64,000 bases of DNA, taken from Sclerotinia nivalis (lineage: Eukaryota > Ascomycota > Leotiomycetes > Helotiales > Sclerotiniaceae). A program made the position numbers and the translations under genes. The notes under the pieces are model-generated. The model saw nothing but the letters and a program-made list of their open reading frames with translations. It made no database searches and was not told where the DNA came from. The stretch covers positions 806,001-870,000 of the forward strand of contig JAPEIS010000008.1 in the NCBI GenBank assembly GCA_029531795.1. Direction: 5' to 3'. Below are positions 13,685-25,265 of this stretch, piece by piece (the first letter of the stretch is position 1; each line of letters opens with the position of its first letter).

Positions 13685-15498
13685 ATGACCTGGAAAGAAT
13701 CTTCATTCAATGAGTTTTTCAAACGATGGCAGACGAGAGAAGCTCAATGGAAAGATCGTCTTGGGGATGGATGGGTCATCACTAGAACTTTAGGGGCGGG
13801 TGCTGGGGGCGGGGCTTCACTTGTGAGTTATTCTCCAACGTACCGCGGAACCATCTTTCAAGATAATCATGAGAGAATATACTTCAATGGACTAAGTCAA
13901 ATGGCTAATAAAACCCTTGGATAGTGGGAATGGCGTGGAGATCCCGAGGTAAACGCTCCCGAGATAAAGAAAGTAGTGGTCAAAATTGTATACGATGGCT
14001 ATGAAAATTACCCGGACACATATACTGGGCTACGAGAGGAAGCGGCATTTTTGGATCTGTTGAGGACGATTCCGACGAAACATCTTATCCATATGTACGG
14101 ACCGCCCAAGAGAGATGACCGCGATCATGTAATGTATTTCCTCGAGATGTGTCCCGGCGGGGCATTATCTTCCGTGCTGAAGCAACACGAAGATGAAGAG
14201 GAGACGAAGAGGTCTCCTGTCTCGGAGAGTGATCTATGGTCGATTTTTCATTGTTTGGCTCGGGCTGTAACGGCTATGGATCGTGGAACGGAAGATCTGG
14301 AGAAGGAAAGGTGGGATAGAGATGAGATTGGTCATTATGATATGATTACGAGCAATAGTAAGCACTGTGTTTATCTTTCAATATCTTGGATGCCAATAAC
14401 ATTTTGTTCTCAAAGTTTTGATCGGATGTAATGATGAAATACATAAACGCTGTCCTATTGTAAAGGTACGTTCGCACATTCTTGCTCGCGTTAGGTACAA
14501 TTGAACGGAGCCAGATATACTAAGCAAGACAACAAGTAACAGGTTGGGGACTTTGGAGATGCGATGGAAATTAGGAGATTAGAGCTTCAAACCGACGACA
14601 CCGGGAGAGAAGATGTTTATTCAAGGGGAGCCATGGGGTGTCGACCTCCTGTGAGGTTCTTCCACATCGGGTTTGAGGAAAGCAAAACGAATTGAACTAA
14701 CACCTCATATAGGAACAATGCAACGAAAATGTTCGACACCTCCGCCACGGTACCTGCTCCAACATCTATATGGTTGGACTCATCATGATACGTCTAATAA
14801 GCAGCCGAAGCCATGCTCCAATGTATACAGACGAGGTAGGAGTAATAGATTACAATGAAAACCTTCGAAAAGGGGAAACGATGGGGGGTTGTCTTCATTA
14901 TTATAAGGACTACCGAGATGCATACTCACAGACGCTTCGAGCATTGATTATGGAATGTTGTATGAAAGAACCATTACTTCGACCTCGGGCCGCCGAACTG
15001 CAAGACAGAACGGGGGAAATGTTTGAGTTGGTCGCAAATGTTATTGGTGAAGATATCGATGCGAGTTCTGGTTTTGGGAACGATAATGTTTTGCTAGGGA
15101 ATTTCGAACCGCCTAAAGAATGGATGGGATTGGATGATGTTTCTGGCGCTGATGATGTTGGTGATGGTGAGGCTGCGATGTCGCCCGACGGTATCGATGA
15201 GCCTAACCCAATATCATCGGATGAGGAGGATGAAGGCGGGTACGACGAAGATGTAGATTCAGATATAGATGATGATGGTGGTGATCGTACGGCCGTCCCA
15301 GAATGGTCGAAAAAGCGAAGACGCGATGAAGCTGATCTCATATCTGAGCTGGAACAGCCAAGAAAGCGAAGACGCGACGAAGCTAACCTTCTACCTGAGC
15401 TGGAACGGCCCAGAAAGCGAAGACACAATAAAGCTAACCCAGAACCATCGCGAAAACGCCGACGCGGTAATAATAACAACGATTGTAAGGTCTTGTAA
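13685..15498 (+). CDS. Divergent protein-kinase-like protein with basic C-terminal repeats; possibly a pseudogene
   Basis: Exons I can support: 13685..13822; 13925..14357 (intron 13823-13924, GTGAGT..TAG, which removes an in-frame stop); about 14543..14650; and 14713..15498 (intron 14651-14712). Kinase landmarks are a Gly-rich loop GAGAGGGASLW, the VVVK lysine, a hinge (MYFLEMCPGGAL), a catalytic-loop-like HYDMITSN, GDFG, and GCRPPEQ as the APE-like motif formed across intron 3. In the catalytic loop the expected lysine is replaced by isoleucine. The join between the catalytic loop and GDFG (14358-14542) is not clean: the phase of the previous exon does not match the obvious acceptor, and in-frame stops lie between. 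Either a small exon is missed or the gene is decayed. The tail is acidic, then has a roughly 17-residue repeat around KRRRDEA ending in basic nuclear-localisation-like clusters. It resembles lineage-specific fungal kinases; its substrate is unknown. Confidence 0.6.
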
Positions 15499-16446
15499 CA
15501 ACCTAAGGGATTCAATACAGCGAATTTTCTAAATCTAGATAGATGTATTTCGATACATTTATTCTACCGAAGGATCCCGTCATAACTATCATTTTATCGT
15601 CTTAAAAACGATCTATATATTGTTGATATATCACGCTATTTTCTGGCTATATTATATATACTATATACAAATTACCCGTTCAAAGTTATATTTGAAAGTA
15701 TATTGATATGCTGATAATTCTATCTTTCAATCCCCAGATTTTTGTCAATCTCTGCTGATAGATATCATTGTTAGACAAATTCGTTAGATTGTTGGTTAGT
15801 CTGCTTCGTTTGAGTTCACTCGGGAATTTTGTTAGTTGTTGTCCTAGATAGGGTTTTGCACAAATTCTAATAGTAATTAGATGAATGTTGCTTCTGGACT
15901 CAATAGTAGAGAATAGATAGATGTGAAACTTCCAAACAAATCATAAAGATCTGCTGGCTATCATCAAGAGTTTGGAGATGTGGTATTGTGGAAAATCTGG
16001 AGCAGCTGAATGGATGTAATATTTCCTCCAAATTGGACAGAGAAGTGTGTTTGCAACTTCAATATTAATGCGAAAAATTGATATGTTTTACCTGAGATGG
16101 GTTTATGAAACAAGAATGGAGTTTGAAAATGACATAGAGTATTGGGAGATTCTTGTCTAAAGTTGAAAAAATTGGTGGTTTTCGGGTTGAATAAAATGCG
16201 AATATTGCCATTTTTCACTTTATGCTTTGAGACTACGTATCTAGAACTCCAACACTGTCACATGAATTCCCCATCTCTAATTCGAATTTCATGAGACAAA
16301 TCCAAAGAAGTTTGTTGAACAGATCTAATCTTACTATTTCCAATTTCAATTCTATGGACTATAGTATCTAAACCTATCGATCAATCTAAAATACCATTAG
16401 TTTCAATCTCGAATCCAGAGTTAAAGCCCCCTCATTCGTTATCTAT
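15499..16446. other. Intergenic region
   Basis: Convergent space between the kinase-like gene and the seven-exon membrane-protein gene. It should hold both 3' UTRs. AT-rich near 15560-15720. I see no further gene or repeat. Confidence 0.45.
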
Positions 16447-18298
16447 CTAATGTCCTTGAATAATCCAGATACCTGTACCTATTACCAACACGCAGATCAC
16501 GACGAGCATGGCTACCATCCACGCAATAGTGAGTGGAGACATTTGCGTAGGTTCACGATCATCATTATCCCCACCATTCTCACTTGTAGCATTGCCTGTC
16601 CCGGTTTCCATATTGCCATGCATTGTAGCTATAGATGCGGAGGACACTGCATTGTAATTATCCGTCGTGACAGTCGTTAATACACTATCACCATCCACGG
16701 TTGTGATAGTAATGGTCCCGTAGACGCTCCTCAGACTAGCTTCTACAGCGATGGTATATTCGGACATTTTGACTGAACTGTAGGAGTTGTAGGAATTATC
16801 GGCAGATTCCCAGGATGCTGATAGAACGGAGTAGGAAGGATATGGGAGGCCGTTCGAGAGTGTGGAAGTGGGTTGATCGCCCGGCCCGGCAAGTTTGGGA
16901 GTAGGAAGGGGCGATTCCCAGCGGTAGACATTGACTACGGCCGTGGGACTTGTGGTGGGAGAGAAGATACGAGCTTGGGTGATAAGACCAGGGTCGATGT
17001 GGGAGGTTGTTACGAGGGACGAGGGTGGTGTGGGTGGTATCGTATCTCCGAGGATTAGAGAGGAGTACTTGCAGATGGCTTGGGAGCCAGAGATAGAAAT
17101 GGCAGGAGTGTCGAGATAGTGCTCGAAGTTGGTGTTGTTCGTAGGTCTTTAAGTTATTAGTCCGTGACATCGATTATCATTACTGAGTAGATAAAGTTCC
17201 CAGAGGGTAGGAGCCAAAGAGAGAGAGAGAGGAAAAATGTTGGGGACATACCTAAAACACCAATCACTTCTAGTTGTGTCGGCTTGTATGGTGATTTGTT
17301 CCCACTGAACTGGCCCGAAATCCCAGATACTTCCTCTTTGTGTTTCAATTGCAAAGAGTGCCTAGAGTTGGTTAGTCTACCTCGAAGGACCACAGATTTA
17401 CAATTCAGCCAGCTACCTACTTTATTGAAAGGGCCTTGACCAGCAGGAGTCGCTGTTGATTATCCTTATTAGTATACTGCATCCCTGGGCTATTACTTCA
17501 TATGGCAAATGAGAGTGCGCCAAGTCACTTACGATGTTCTTGGGGATTGAACACAGATCCAGCAGAAAAATTCATTTCACCAGCTTTTATACCAGCTTGG
17601 CCGCGCTCAACATTCCATGTAACATTATATACACCACTATGCGCACTCGTCAATTCGTATTGAGTGGTAATGCGATCTCCAGGATATACTATATTTCTGT
17701 CAGCCTATCTAAATGTGGACGTATAAGTACTGACACAAAACTTAAGCCTACCTTGCTGAGCCTTATCAGCCTGCCAGTCTTCAGGTCTTTAGTTCCATAA
17801 AAATCAGCTTTTCCACTTTAAATGTTTTCCATAGATTTCAGTCGATTCCTTAAATTTCTTCATATTGAATTGTGGGTAGAAAAGGATGGCGAGTACATAC
17901 GTGCAGCAAAACTCTAATCCAATGTAATACCACTCTCCAATCCTTCCTTGGTTTGCGACCGCTGTTTGTATGATTCCTTGATTGTTCTGGAGCGCAGGCC
18001 ATATAGCTTGAACATTGCCTGGTATAACTGGTGCCCTTGAGGCGGGAGGAACCACTTGAACACTTTGAAACTATGATACATTAGCTTGCTTTAAAATCAG
18101 TAAATTCGCAGAATTACGTGACCAGCATACCTTAGTGATGGTTGCATTTGGATTGAGAGTAAGGTAAAAGAAATTCGCATTAATATCAGTTGAAGTTGCA
18201 GAAGCTGCAAGTCCACTCAAAAGGCCCCAGACCAACAAGAAAATTAACAAAAACATAGTATGCAATGGAGCCAACAACTTTGAAAGTATGATAAACAT
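16447..18298 (-). CDS. Secreted/single-pass membrane protein of unknown function, seven exons
   Basis: No function is recognised. A seven-exon model works in phase throughout: complement of 16447..17146, 17252..17361, 17421..17452, 17533..17704, 17752..17815, 17901..18070 and 18131..18298, coding 471 residues. All introns are GT-AG. The N-terminus is a signal-peptide-like hydrophobic stretch (HTMFLLIFLLVWGLLSGLAASA). It leads into a beta-rich extracellular part with many aromatics (QAIWPALQNN, WYYIGLEFCC, ALFAIETQRGSIWDFGPVQWEQ), paired cysteines, and several N-glycosylation sequons (NAT, NVT, NNT). A Ser/Thr/Pro-rich stalk follows (GDTIPPTPPSSLVTT, FSPTTSPTAVV). The C-terminal helix WMVAMLVVICVLVIGTGIW ends only a few residues before the stop. 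The layout fits a cell-surface protein with a large ectodomain and a tiny cytoplasmic tail. Exon 5 is only 32 bases, so automated models may miss it. The start at 18298 keeps the signal peptide; an upstream non-ATG reading is not needed. Confidence 0.75.
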
Positions 18299-20609
18299 AA
18301 TGGGCGTGTTAAACAAACAAGCTTTGAGAAGAACTTCTGCGGCTCTCGAGGTTTGTTGAAGAAGAAAGTGTGTGTATTGAGTTTAGCTTGATGAGAAGTA
18401 AAAAAATTGAGGAAATTATTGCAAAGTGGTACTGAAAAACTTGATACAAGGTAATTCTATGTATCAAAGAGAAAATTTAAAGGTGTGAGTCCTTTTGTTA
18501 TGACTAGAAATCCCTCCTAAAATAGATGTAAACACCGGAGAAAGATAGTTCCGAAATGGGATATTAGATGAAGTTATTCACCACTCGAACAGCATGATAA
18601 ACTACTTTGTCTATACAGTATTTTGAGAATAGACCACAACTATTCAACAGCAAACCAGAATGATTAAACAGCAAGGCAAACTCATCAAAACTCTTCATTA
18701 TAACTAAATATGTTTTCAACAAGATGAGGAGTTCGGTCGTTGAGGTTTCCTATCACAATGATCAACAGAGAATGTAAATTCCTTCTAGTAGGAGGAAAAA
18801 GATATATTCTGGCACTGAATCTAAACAAGAAAACTCACTGGTATAATGATCCATTATAGTTGGTGGGAATAGTAAAAATTCTACTTGTGATGAATTATCT
18901 ATCAGACAGGACCACAGTGAAGGACCTCTGGTTTTGATATACAACAAAAGACCCAAATTCCATCTGCTAAAACGAGAAATAAGACATATCTTGGTACCGA
19001 AATGCAAGCAACAGAAAACCCTTCTCTTCAAAGAACCATTGTGGTTGGGGGCAAGAATCAAAGGATTCCATATTAACTGCTGAATTGAAAAAGAAGATTC
19101 AGACACTGACCACGGTATTCCTGTAGTCTGTCTCACTTAAACTTTCATTAGTAGTATCATTTATCAGTAGAATACCTTTGCTACTGACAACCAAGAGGCT
19201 TGCTTCAATGTCACTTTCATTGTCCAAAGTATGCCCTTGAATATTTACCCTATGATGTGGCCTAGTGTCTTTCCAATCGGCATGATTTATGATTCTTTTC
19301 AACATTATCAATATAATTAACTGTGGAAAAGTGATATTTTTGTCTGCTGCACAGAGAAACCATTTCGAATCTTCTAGGTATCATATCAGCTCCAACAAGT
19401 ATTTTGTCTAGATCTCTCATGATCTTCTGGATCCTCGAATCGAGTAAGAAAATAAGGAGTTAAAGATAATAACCGCAGCCTGCCGAAGTTTGTGACGTTA
19501 AATAATAATAAGCTACATATTAGGTTTTATATCACATGGGCATATGATGAAATGTAATACCTAGAAATGTAGTGAGGTGGAATTAAAGTTCATCGGTGCC
19601 GGCTATCTCGCTTCCACTTCTTCCCGTGTGAAGATTGAGCCCCGTGATACTTTGACTTGTGGTGGTCATAATCGTCTTATTCATAGCCCCAAAAACGATA
19701 AATTGGGCTCTTACCTCTATCGTGGTCCTAAGAATTATCCCCTTTGGCGAATCTGATGACCAATTCCATGGCGAGGATAGGGGTGTGCGTTGCTTTTGTA
19801 CCATCGGAGAGGATAAAAACGGCTTATAAGCATAAACCTGGTGACCACGGATATAAAACTACCAAAGAATATTTGAAGGAACAATTTGAGAGGCTGAAAT
19901 TATCACCCAAGCATGAGTACCCGGGAGGCCCCTATCTAGCATAGGGACTCCTCCTGGCATTAAACTCGCCCTTTTACAAAGAACAACACCATATTTCATG
20001 ATAAAGAATCGGGACGGGCTCTGGAGCGAGTGAATGCTCTACTCAGAAGTATGTTAGGCGAGAGACTTTGATGAAAGTTACAGAGAGAGAGATAAATCCA
20101 AAAACTACCGGTTCTCAACATGTACAAAATCATCTACAAATTCGAAGGTCTAATGATACAGAGCCACTATTGAGATGAATAACCAATAGTGTTTCAATAT
20201 CATTCAGAAAGGTGCCAGAATAAGTTAAGTTGCACTTCATTATCCTCCAAACCTAATCAAGGATAGAAACTCCAAATAAGAACAGAACCGAACAACGGTG
20301 ATGGGTTTTGGTCATTCCATTATTCCATTTGGTTTAAAATCAGCCTCTTCATTGTTTGGCACTGTCACTTGCTGGAGTTAAATGTATGGGTCAATAGATC
20401 TAGCTAGACTTGAAGAACGCATATGATTGAATGAAACTTTGGAGTCCAGGCAAAAATAGGGTTCGAAATAGCAGTATTTAGTTGAAAATCATTATCCAAA
20501 TTATCACTCATTATGCTGAGAGCATGTTTGTCCCATCTGATCCTGTCGTCTTTTCTTCCTCCTCTAACAGACATCTCCATCCATCCAAACCTCAAATCAT
20601 CAACAGCAT
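18299..20609. other. Intergenic region, no supported gene
   Basis: Only short open frames occur, none with a recognisable domain. One frame at 19744-19944 ends in GDHGYKTTKEYLKEQFERLKL..EYPGGPYLA. It looks protein-like but has no ATG context, splice partner or family match that I can name, so I treat it as a possible fragment. The first few hundred bases are the probable promoter of the upstream minus-strand gene. Confidence 0.4.
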
Positions 20610-21216
20610 TTAATTCAAGAAAGCCAATGGTCTAGGCATACCCCACATATCACAAGGTAAAAATCTCCACGCACCCTGATGTGCACGACAATACCAATAA
20701 TGGACAAGATATCTCGCAAATCCCGGTACTGCTGGAAAAACATATTTTCCATTCTCAAAAGTGCTGTCCGACAAACCAAGTATTAAGGGCAATGCTACAT
20801 CCTGCGTTGGTTTAGTCAATACCCGTAAGACCATATTGCGAAGTCGTACAAACATTTGGTTGATTGAAGCATGCAGCCTCGCACTCTTTAAATATCTTCA
20901 TGATGCCTTCACTCTCGTAATGTTGCAGTGCCAACAGTGTTGGAATTTCTGCTTTCAGGTGATTTTACAGAGCACCCGCAAATCCATCAATTAACGAGCA
21001 TACCTTAGTGACATTGAAGTGGGAGACCAAGGTCTTCTCTGCGTACTCCGTGAGTTCATGAAGACCCGGTTCGAAAATTTGATGTTGCGCCACGTTGGCG
21101 CTCATGCAACCTTTTTTGCCGGTAAAAGCCTCGAGTTGAGGAAATACGAGTTCTTCCTCAACGTCGTGATGATGCTTCACGAACGAGCACCATGCTTTGA
21201 TGAAGAACATTATCAC
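20610..21216 (-). pseudogene. Hemerythrin-like (HHE) domain protein, broken
   Basis: Reads as a fungal hemerythrin-domain protein. Such proteins bind a di-iron centre through His and Glu of a four-helix bundle. Seen on the minus strand: AWCSFVKHHHDVEEELVFPQLE, then NVAQHQIFEPGLHELTEYAE, IDGFAGAL-stop-NHLKAEIPTLLAL, and the conserved fungal tail PGFARYLVHYWYCRAHQGAWRFLPCDMWGMPRPLAF. A clean intron at 20802-20853 (branch-like TGACTAAAC, acceptor GCAG) joins the tail in phase. The TAA at 20965-20967 sits inside the conserved helix before NHLKAEI. An intron there would delete conserved sequence, so I read it as a nonsense mutation, probably CAA to TAA. The expected N-terminal helix (about 40-60 residues) is not found upstream in intact form. 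Loss of the N-terminus plus an internal stop makes this a pseudogene. Confidence 0.72.
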
Positions 21217-22942
21217 CGCAATCTTTTATTTCAATTGCTAAATTCGCACATGCTCTACTTTGATATCCGAACTGTCTAAATGTACCCCTCGAATGCTGTT
21301 CGCTTAGCAAGGTGTGAATTTAGCGACCCATATTGAGGATAGAGCACTAAAATAAGCAGTGGAACATTATCGGCTTAGAACATAAGGTTATTTTAGAAAT
21401 GGGAGAATTAGTTGTTGTATATTACAAGGAGAGAAAACTCTAATATAGCCTATATGCAATGGGCTGACTCAGCATTGACCCCTGACAATCCAAGCAAAGC
21501 CAAGGTTCTGTCGGTACTACCTACCGCGCGACTAAGCAATACTCTAAATAGACGTTCTACCAACCAACTATTTCTTCCTGATATCATTTTACCTATACCT
21601 GAGGTGAGATAAAATGGGCGACGTGGTCTGATTTCGTATTCCGTTTAATGTCACATCTTACCTCAATCTGGACTATTAACAACTTCAGATATAACTCATT
21701 TGCGCATGCTGGCTTTCAAAAATCACATGCAGTCAGAGATCCAGTCTACCATTGGCGATGACACATCCTGCATTTTTGTATACTTGGCAGGCAGGCACGC
21801 AATGGATAAAACGACCTTTTTTGCAAAGCCCAGCAAGTCGCAACAACGATATTTAGGGTTGTTGAAGTGGTACAAGCATTAACAATACAATATATGCATC
21901 TTCCTTCAGCGGAAACGTCGTACGTGCAATAAATTTTATGCTCGGCATTTCACAGATATGGCTGCGGTTCCTTCAGGCTCGGAACATTTACCCCTGGATG
22001 GAGATACCGAGCTAGGATATTATGTCCGATCCCGGGCTGCTGAACATCCAAGACATGAAAAATCCAAGACAGGTAAGATCCCGGATCATTTGCCACGAGT
22101 CCCACGACCCATTCATAAGCCATGCTTGTGACATGTGCTCAAATTTCAACAGCGCCAAGCTACACAATGGTTTGGGTAAGAAAACACGATATATGCTCCT
22201 CATAGCAGACTTTTATGGCCGTTTAACTCTAATAGAAACTTTATATCGTCTCAGGGCTGACATGCATGTTTCCAGTACCGTGCTCCTTCGAGATATTGCA
22301 GAGTGGCTCACTAATTGGCGTAAATTTATGAGTATGGAGTGTTGGTATAGTGGTGTCATAGAAGGCAAGTCAGGAAGGGTTGTTCCTTCGATGAAGAGCA
22401 GTGCATATAGCATTCGGTGCTACCATGCACTTCAGATATAAGCACACCCTAGTTTGATCATGAATATAAGAGCACTGGTGGAGTTGTTATCATCTTATCG
22501 AGCGTATTATATAATACTGCGTTCAGACAAAGAAAGGGCCCAACTTGGAGATTGTAGCATTGCCAATGGTTACACCAAGTGCCGATACGACACACCTAAA
22601 AAATTGTGGGCACTGTTCGTAATCATCGGAAGGATTTTAATGGGAGAAGTAAGCAACGCAGTACAGTAAGCCATATAGGCAACGCATAGTTATTGTATTG
22701 GATATGATAAGAGTAATTGAAAGTAAATGGAGAGAGCTATCCAGCTCCTCCCTGATTACTATTTGTGTTACCTCCCAAAACCACACATGAAAAAATTTTA
22801 AACCATGGTTATAGTGTTCCGTGATTGAGCATTATAGTAATAGGTTAATGGAAATATGTCGCCTAGGTTCACGTTCAGATACCACCTTTGGGATCCGCAA
22901 TCAAGGCTCCACGCCACTCTCGGGCATTCTTGACATACGCAG
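21217..22942. other. Intergenic/decayed sequence
   Basis: The left end may hold traces of the lost N-terminal exon of the hemerythrin-like pseudogene. The longest frame (22022-22441, 139 codons, plus) has no recognisable domain. It overlaps equally open frames on the other strand. No repeat structure is seen. Confidence 0.35.
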
Positions 22943-23183
22943 ATTTGAAAATTGGCAGCGGGCTTTGTTCCCCAGGATTAGTTTTCACTTCCCTCATTCA
23001 AAAATTAGTAGATTGAGGCCACTTCAATCTTCCCAAATTGTATTAGCTACAGCCGAATATGGCCAGCAATTCTCCATTTGTTACTTGTTAGAAGCCTATA
23101 AAGCTCCTAGCCGTCTTAGATAGTCTTAGACTCAGTGTAGACGTTAATTTAATCAATCAATCAATCAATTTGAAAATTGGCAG
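22943..23183. repeat. SINE-like short interspersed element, copy 1, with 16-bp target duplication
   Basis: An insertion of about 209 bases (22959-23167) flanked by a perfect 16-bp direct repeat, ATTTGAAAATTGGCAG, at 22943-22958 and 23168-23183. The body begins CGGGCTTTGTTCCCCAGG and ends with a tail of repeated AATC units. The same two ends recur at 34772-34977, about 11.8 kb away. Long target duplications and a simple-repeat tail are the marks of LINE-dependent (SINE-type) insertions. No open frame. Orientation is inferred from the tail at the right end. Confidence 0.65.
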
Positions 23184-24160
23184 AGGATTTGTCCATATGT
23201 GAACTTAAGTTATAATGCTGTCACCCGTAATTCTCCATCCTTCACCTACTGCGCCTCTTGACTACAGCTGTCAAAAGAACTCATGCCACCCTCCGAACAA
23301 GGCTGCCACTAGCATAGCAAATATACCGCCCAATCCTCTCAACACGCCATTTACACTTAATTCGCCTCTGAATAACCGCTATCATCGTAGAAATCTCCGT
23401 TAGTCTTATTCTCCAACAAGAATCGGCATCTTCATTTATCTCGCTTATTCACCGCACCTGCCATTCTGGAATAGCACCTTACTAGTAATCGTAAAATTGC
23501 TATTTTATCAAACTTGCTTACTTCAATCAATAGAAAATACTATATGTTCCTTATAAGTTCCAGAAAGTTGCAATATCAGCCCTAGTTTCTACCAAGTCTG
23601 ATAGATTATAAACCTTTAAAGATTTAGAAAATAGAGAAATCGCTATTTTAGGGAAGACAAGAGGCTCTACATCTGGAATAACAAAGGCCTACATTCAAAA
23701 TTGATAGAGTTTAAATCAAATGCCCTATCAATCTCATCACACGCTTTTAAGCACAGGGCTCAAAAGTTCAGAGTGTTTTCATTGAAAATGTCTAAAATCT
23801 CCTGTTTTTACGTTAGTTGGTCACAGGTGCATACAGGAATCTAGCCCCATGTCTAAAAGCTTTCTTTTGTGGGGATTGGGTATATAGTCATCCTCCTCTT
23901 CCTCTCAGTTCAGCTTAGTGTCTTGGCTACGAGAGTGCAGTCCTTCACAAGTTTCCCACTTGACACACCGGCTCACAGATACGATTGTGTTTAAGCCTTT
24001 CGATCTACCAATCATATCCAGGGCGTTTCACCTATAATTCTGCAAATGAAAGGAGTGGGCTTCTATGTGCTCTTGGTAACACTTTGAAGATTTATATTTA
24101 CATTCACATTCTTCAAGTTGTCGCTCATTAGTCTTATGCCTTCATCAACAGATATGTACC
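23184..24160. other. Intergenic region
   Basis: No supported gene. Frames are short and overlapping. Sequence is of ordinary composition except AT-rich stretches near 23460-23700. Confidence 0.35.
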
Positions 24161-25261
24161 TCGAAAGTTCAGTCCTTAACAATCATTTGGTGGCTCTAAG
24201 CTGCTGCGCTCTTCTACTATGGCTTCTTAAAACAGTAGGTGCTGTGGACGACTTTATACCTGTGGTAATATGGTTAACCTGGAAGATTAGAAAACCCATG
24301 CGCTCTCATTACCAGCAGTGGCAAAGGACGTGAGAAAGAGAGTGAAAAATCGGATGGCCCTGGTTAAATATCCATTTACTGCAAAAGAAACAATTCAAGA
24401 GGCGATCACGCAGGTAGCTGGCATTCGACTCTAATCATACGCTATCCGTATTTTGGGGGGTCACAGTGTAGCTGACTTGACCAAAACTTAGGCCAAAGGG
24501 AGCCCCGTGCCGTTGATCTCGCCGGAAAGTCTTGTCACATTTGTGACTTCTCCTAAGCATATCAAAGATATTGCCAATGCTGCCAATGATGAACTGTCAC
24601 TTCATGCGGCAGCAAAAAAGGCTAGAGTGTGATGATTGGTGAGTTGAACATCACTCACAGCTGTAGATACTCAAACCCGAATATACCATGAATGGCTTCA
24701 ACTGGCATGAAAAGAGGGGTGTCGACGGTATTGGGTTTGTCAGAGCTCTCAGGACTCTCTTGACCAATCATCGCTAACATCACAGTCTCAACTCGTCGCT
24801 GCGCATTGAAGGATTTCACATTCTTCGATGGAACACATGTCAAGAAAGGCGATTGGGTCTGTGTACCTGTCGGCGCAATGCTAAGCGATGCGGAAAATTA
24901 TCCACAACCAGATGTTTTTGGCGGATTTCGATTCGCAGATCCAAAGATCTTTGGCAAGGAGCAGTCAATCCAACCTGAAGGGCCTTCAAAATTCACCGAT
25001 ATCTCGGACAAATGGCAAGTTTGGGGAACAGGCAAGATTCTCTGGTAAGATGCCTTGCCGATCTGCTCCAGCCACTTGTACTAATAGGTCTTTAGTCCTG
25101 GACGCTTCTTTGTAGGATTCGCGATGAAGCATATTATGGCGCATATCATAAACAATTACGAGCCTGAGCTGGTCGATAAGAATAGCAAGCCTACCATGAA
25201 CTGGAGAACATGGACATTACCAAAACCAAGTGTCAAGATTAATTTTCAGCCACGAGTCTAG
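24161..25261 (+). pseudogene. Cytochrome P450 remnant with large internal deletion
   Basis: Two ends of a microsomal fungal P450 are visible. The N-terminal part has a hydrophobic segment near 24190-24230. It is followed by SPVPLISPESLVTFVTSPKHIKDIANAANDELSLHAA (24490-24630), matching the P450 region before helix B, then a stop. The C-terminal part (about 24780-25261) reads NITVSTRRCALKDFTFFDGTHVKKGDWVCVP and continues to the haem loop WGTGKILCPGRFF. The haem-ligand Cys codon is itself split by an intron (25045-25095). The stop is at 25259-25261 after KINFQPRV. The helix C-to-K middle (roughly 250 residues) is missing from the 150 bases between the halves. The conserved ExxR helix is not found. 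The style resembles the trichodiene-oxygenase or kaurene-oxidase group of secondary metabolism, but the substrate is unknown. It ends 4 bases from the convergent FAD-oxidase remnant. Confidence 0.75.
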
Positions 25262-25265
25262 TCAT

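Noticed and set aside
13922..13924. In-frame TAG in the kinase-like gene as a nonsense mutation
   Set aside because: It is the last base triplet of a good 102-bp intron (GTGAGT at 13823 to TAG at 13924); splicing joins GGGASL to WEWRGD in phase.
18762..19311. Minus-strand open frames as exons of a gene
   Set aside because: Two adjacent frames are open but have no recognisable family and no convincing start; kept as non-coding.
20936..20990. Intron covering the TAA in the hemerythrin-like gene
   Set aside because: A GTATGC..CAG intron can be drawn, but it would delete IDGFAGAL and NHLKAEI, which are conserved helix sequence in the family.
22022..22441. 139-codon frame as a gene
   Set aside because: No recognisable domain and equally open frames on the minus strand; no start context or codon bias that sets it apart.
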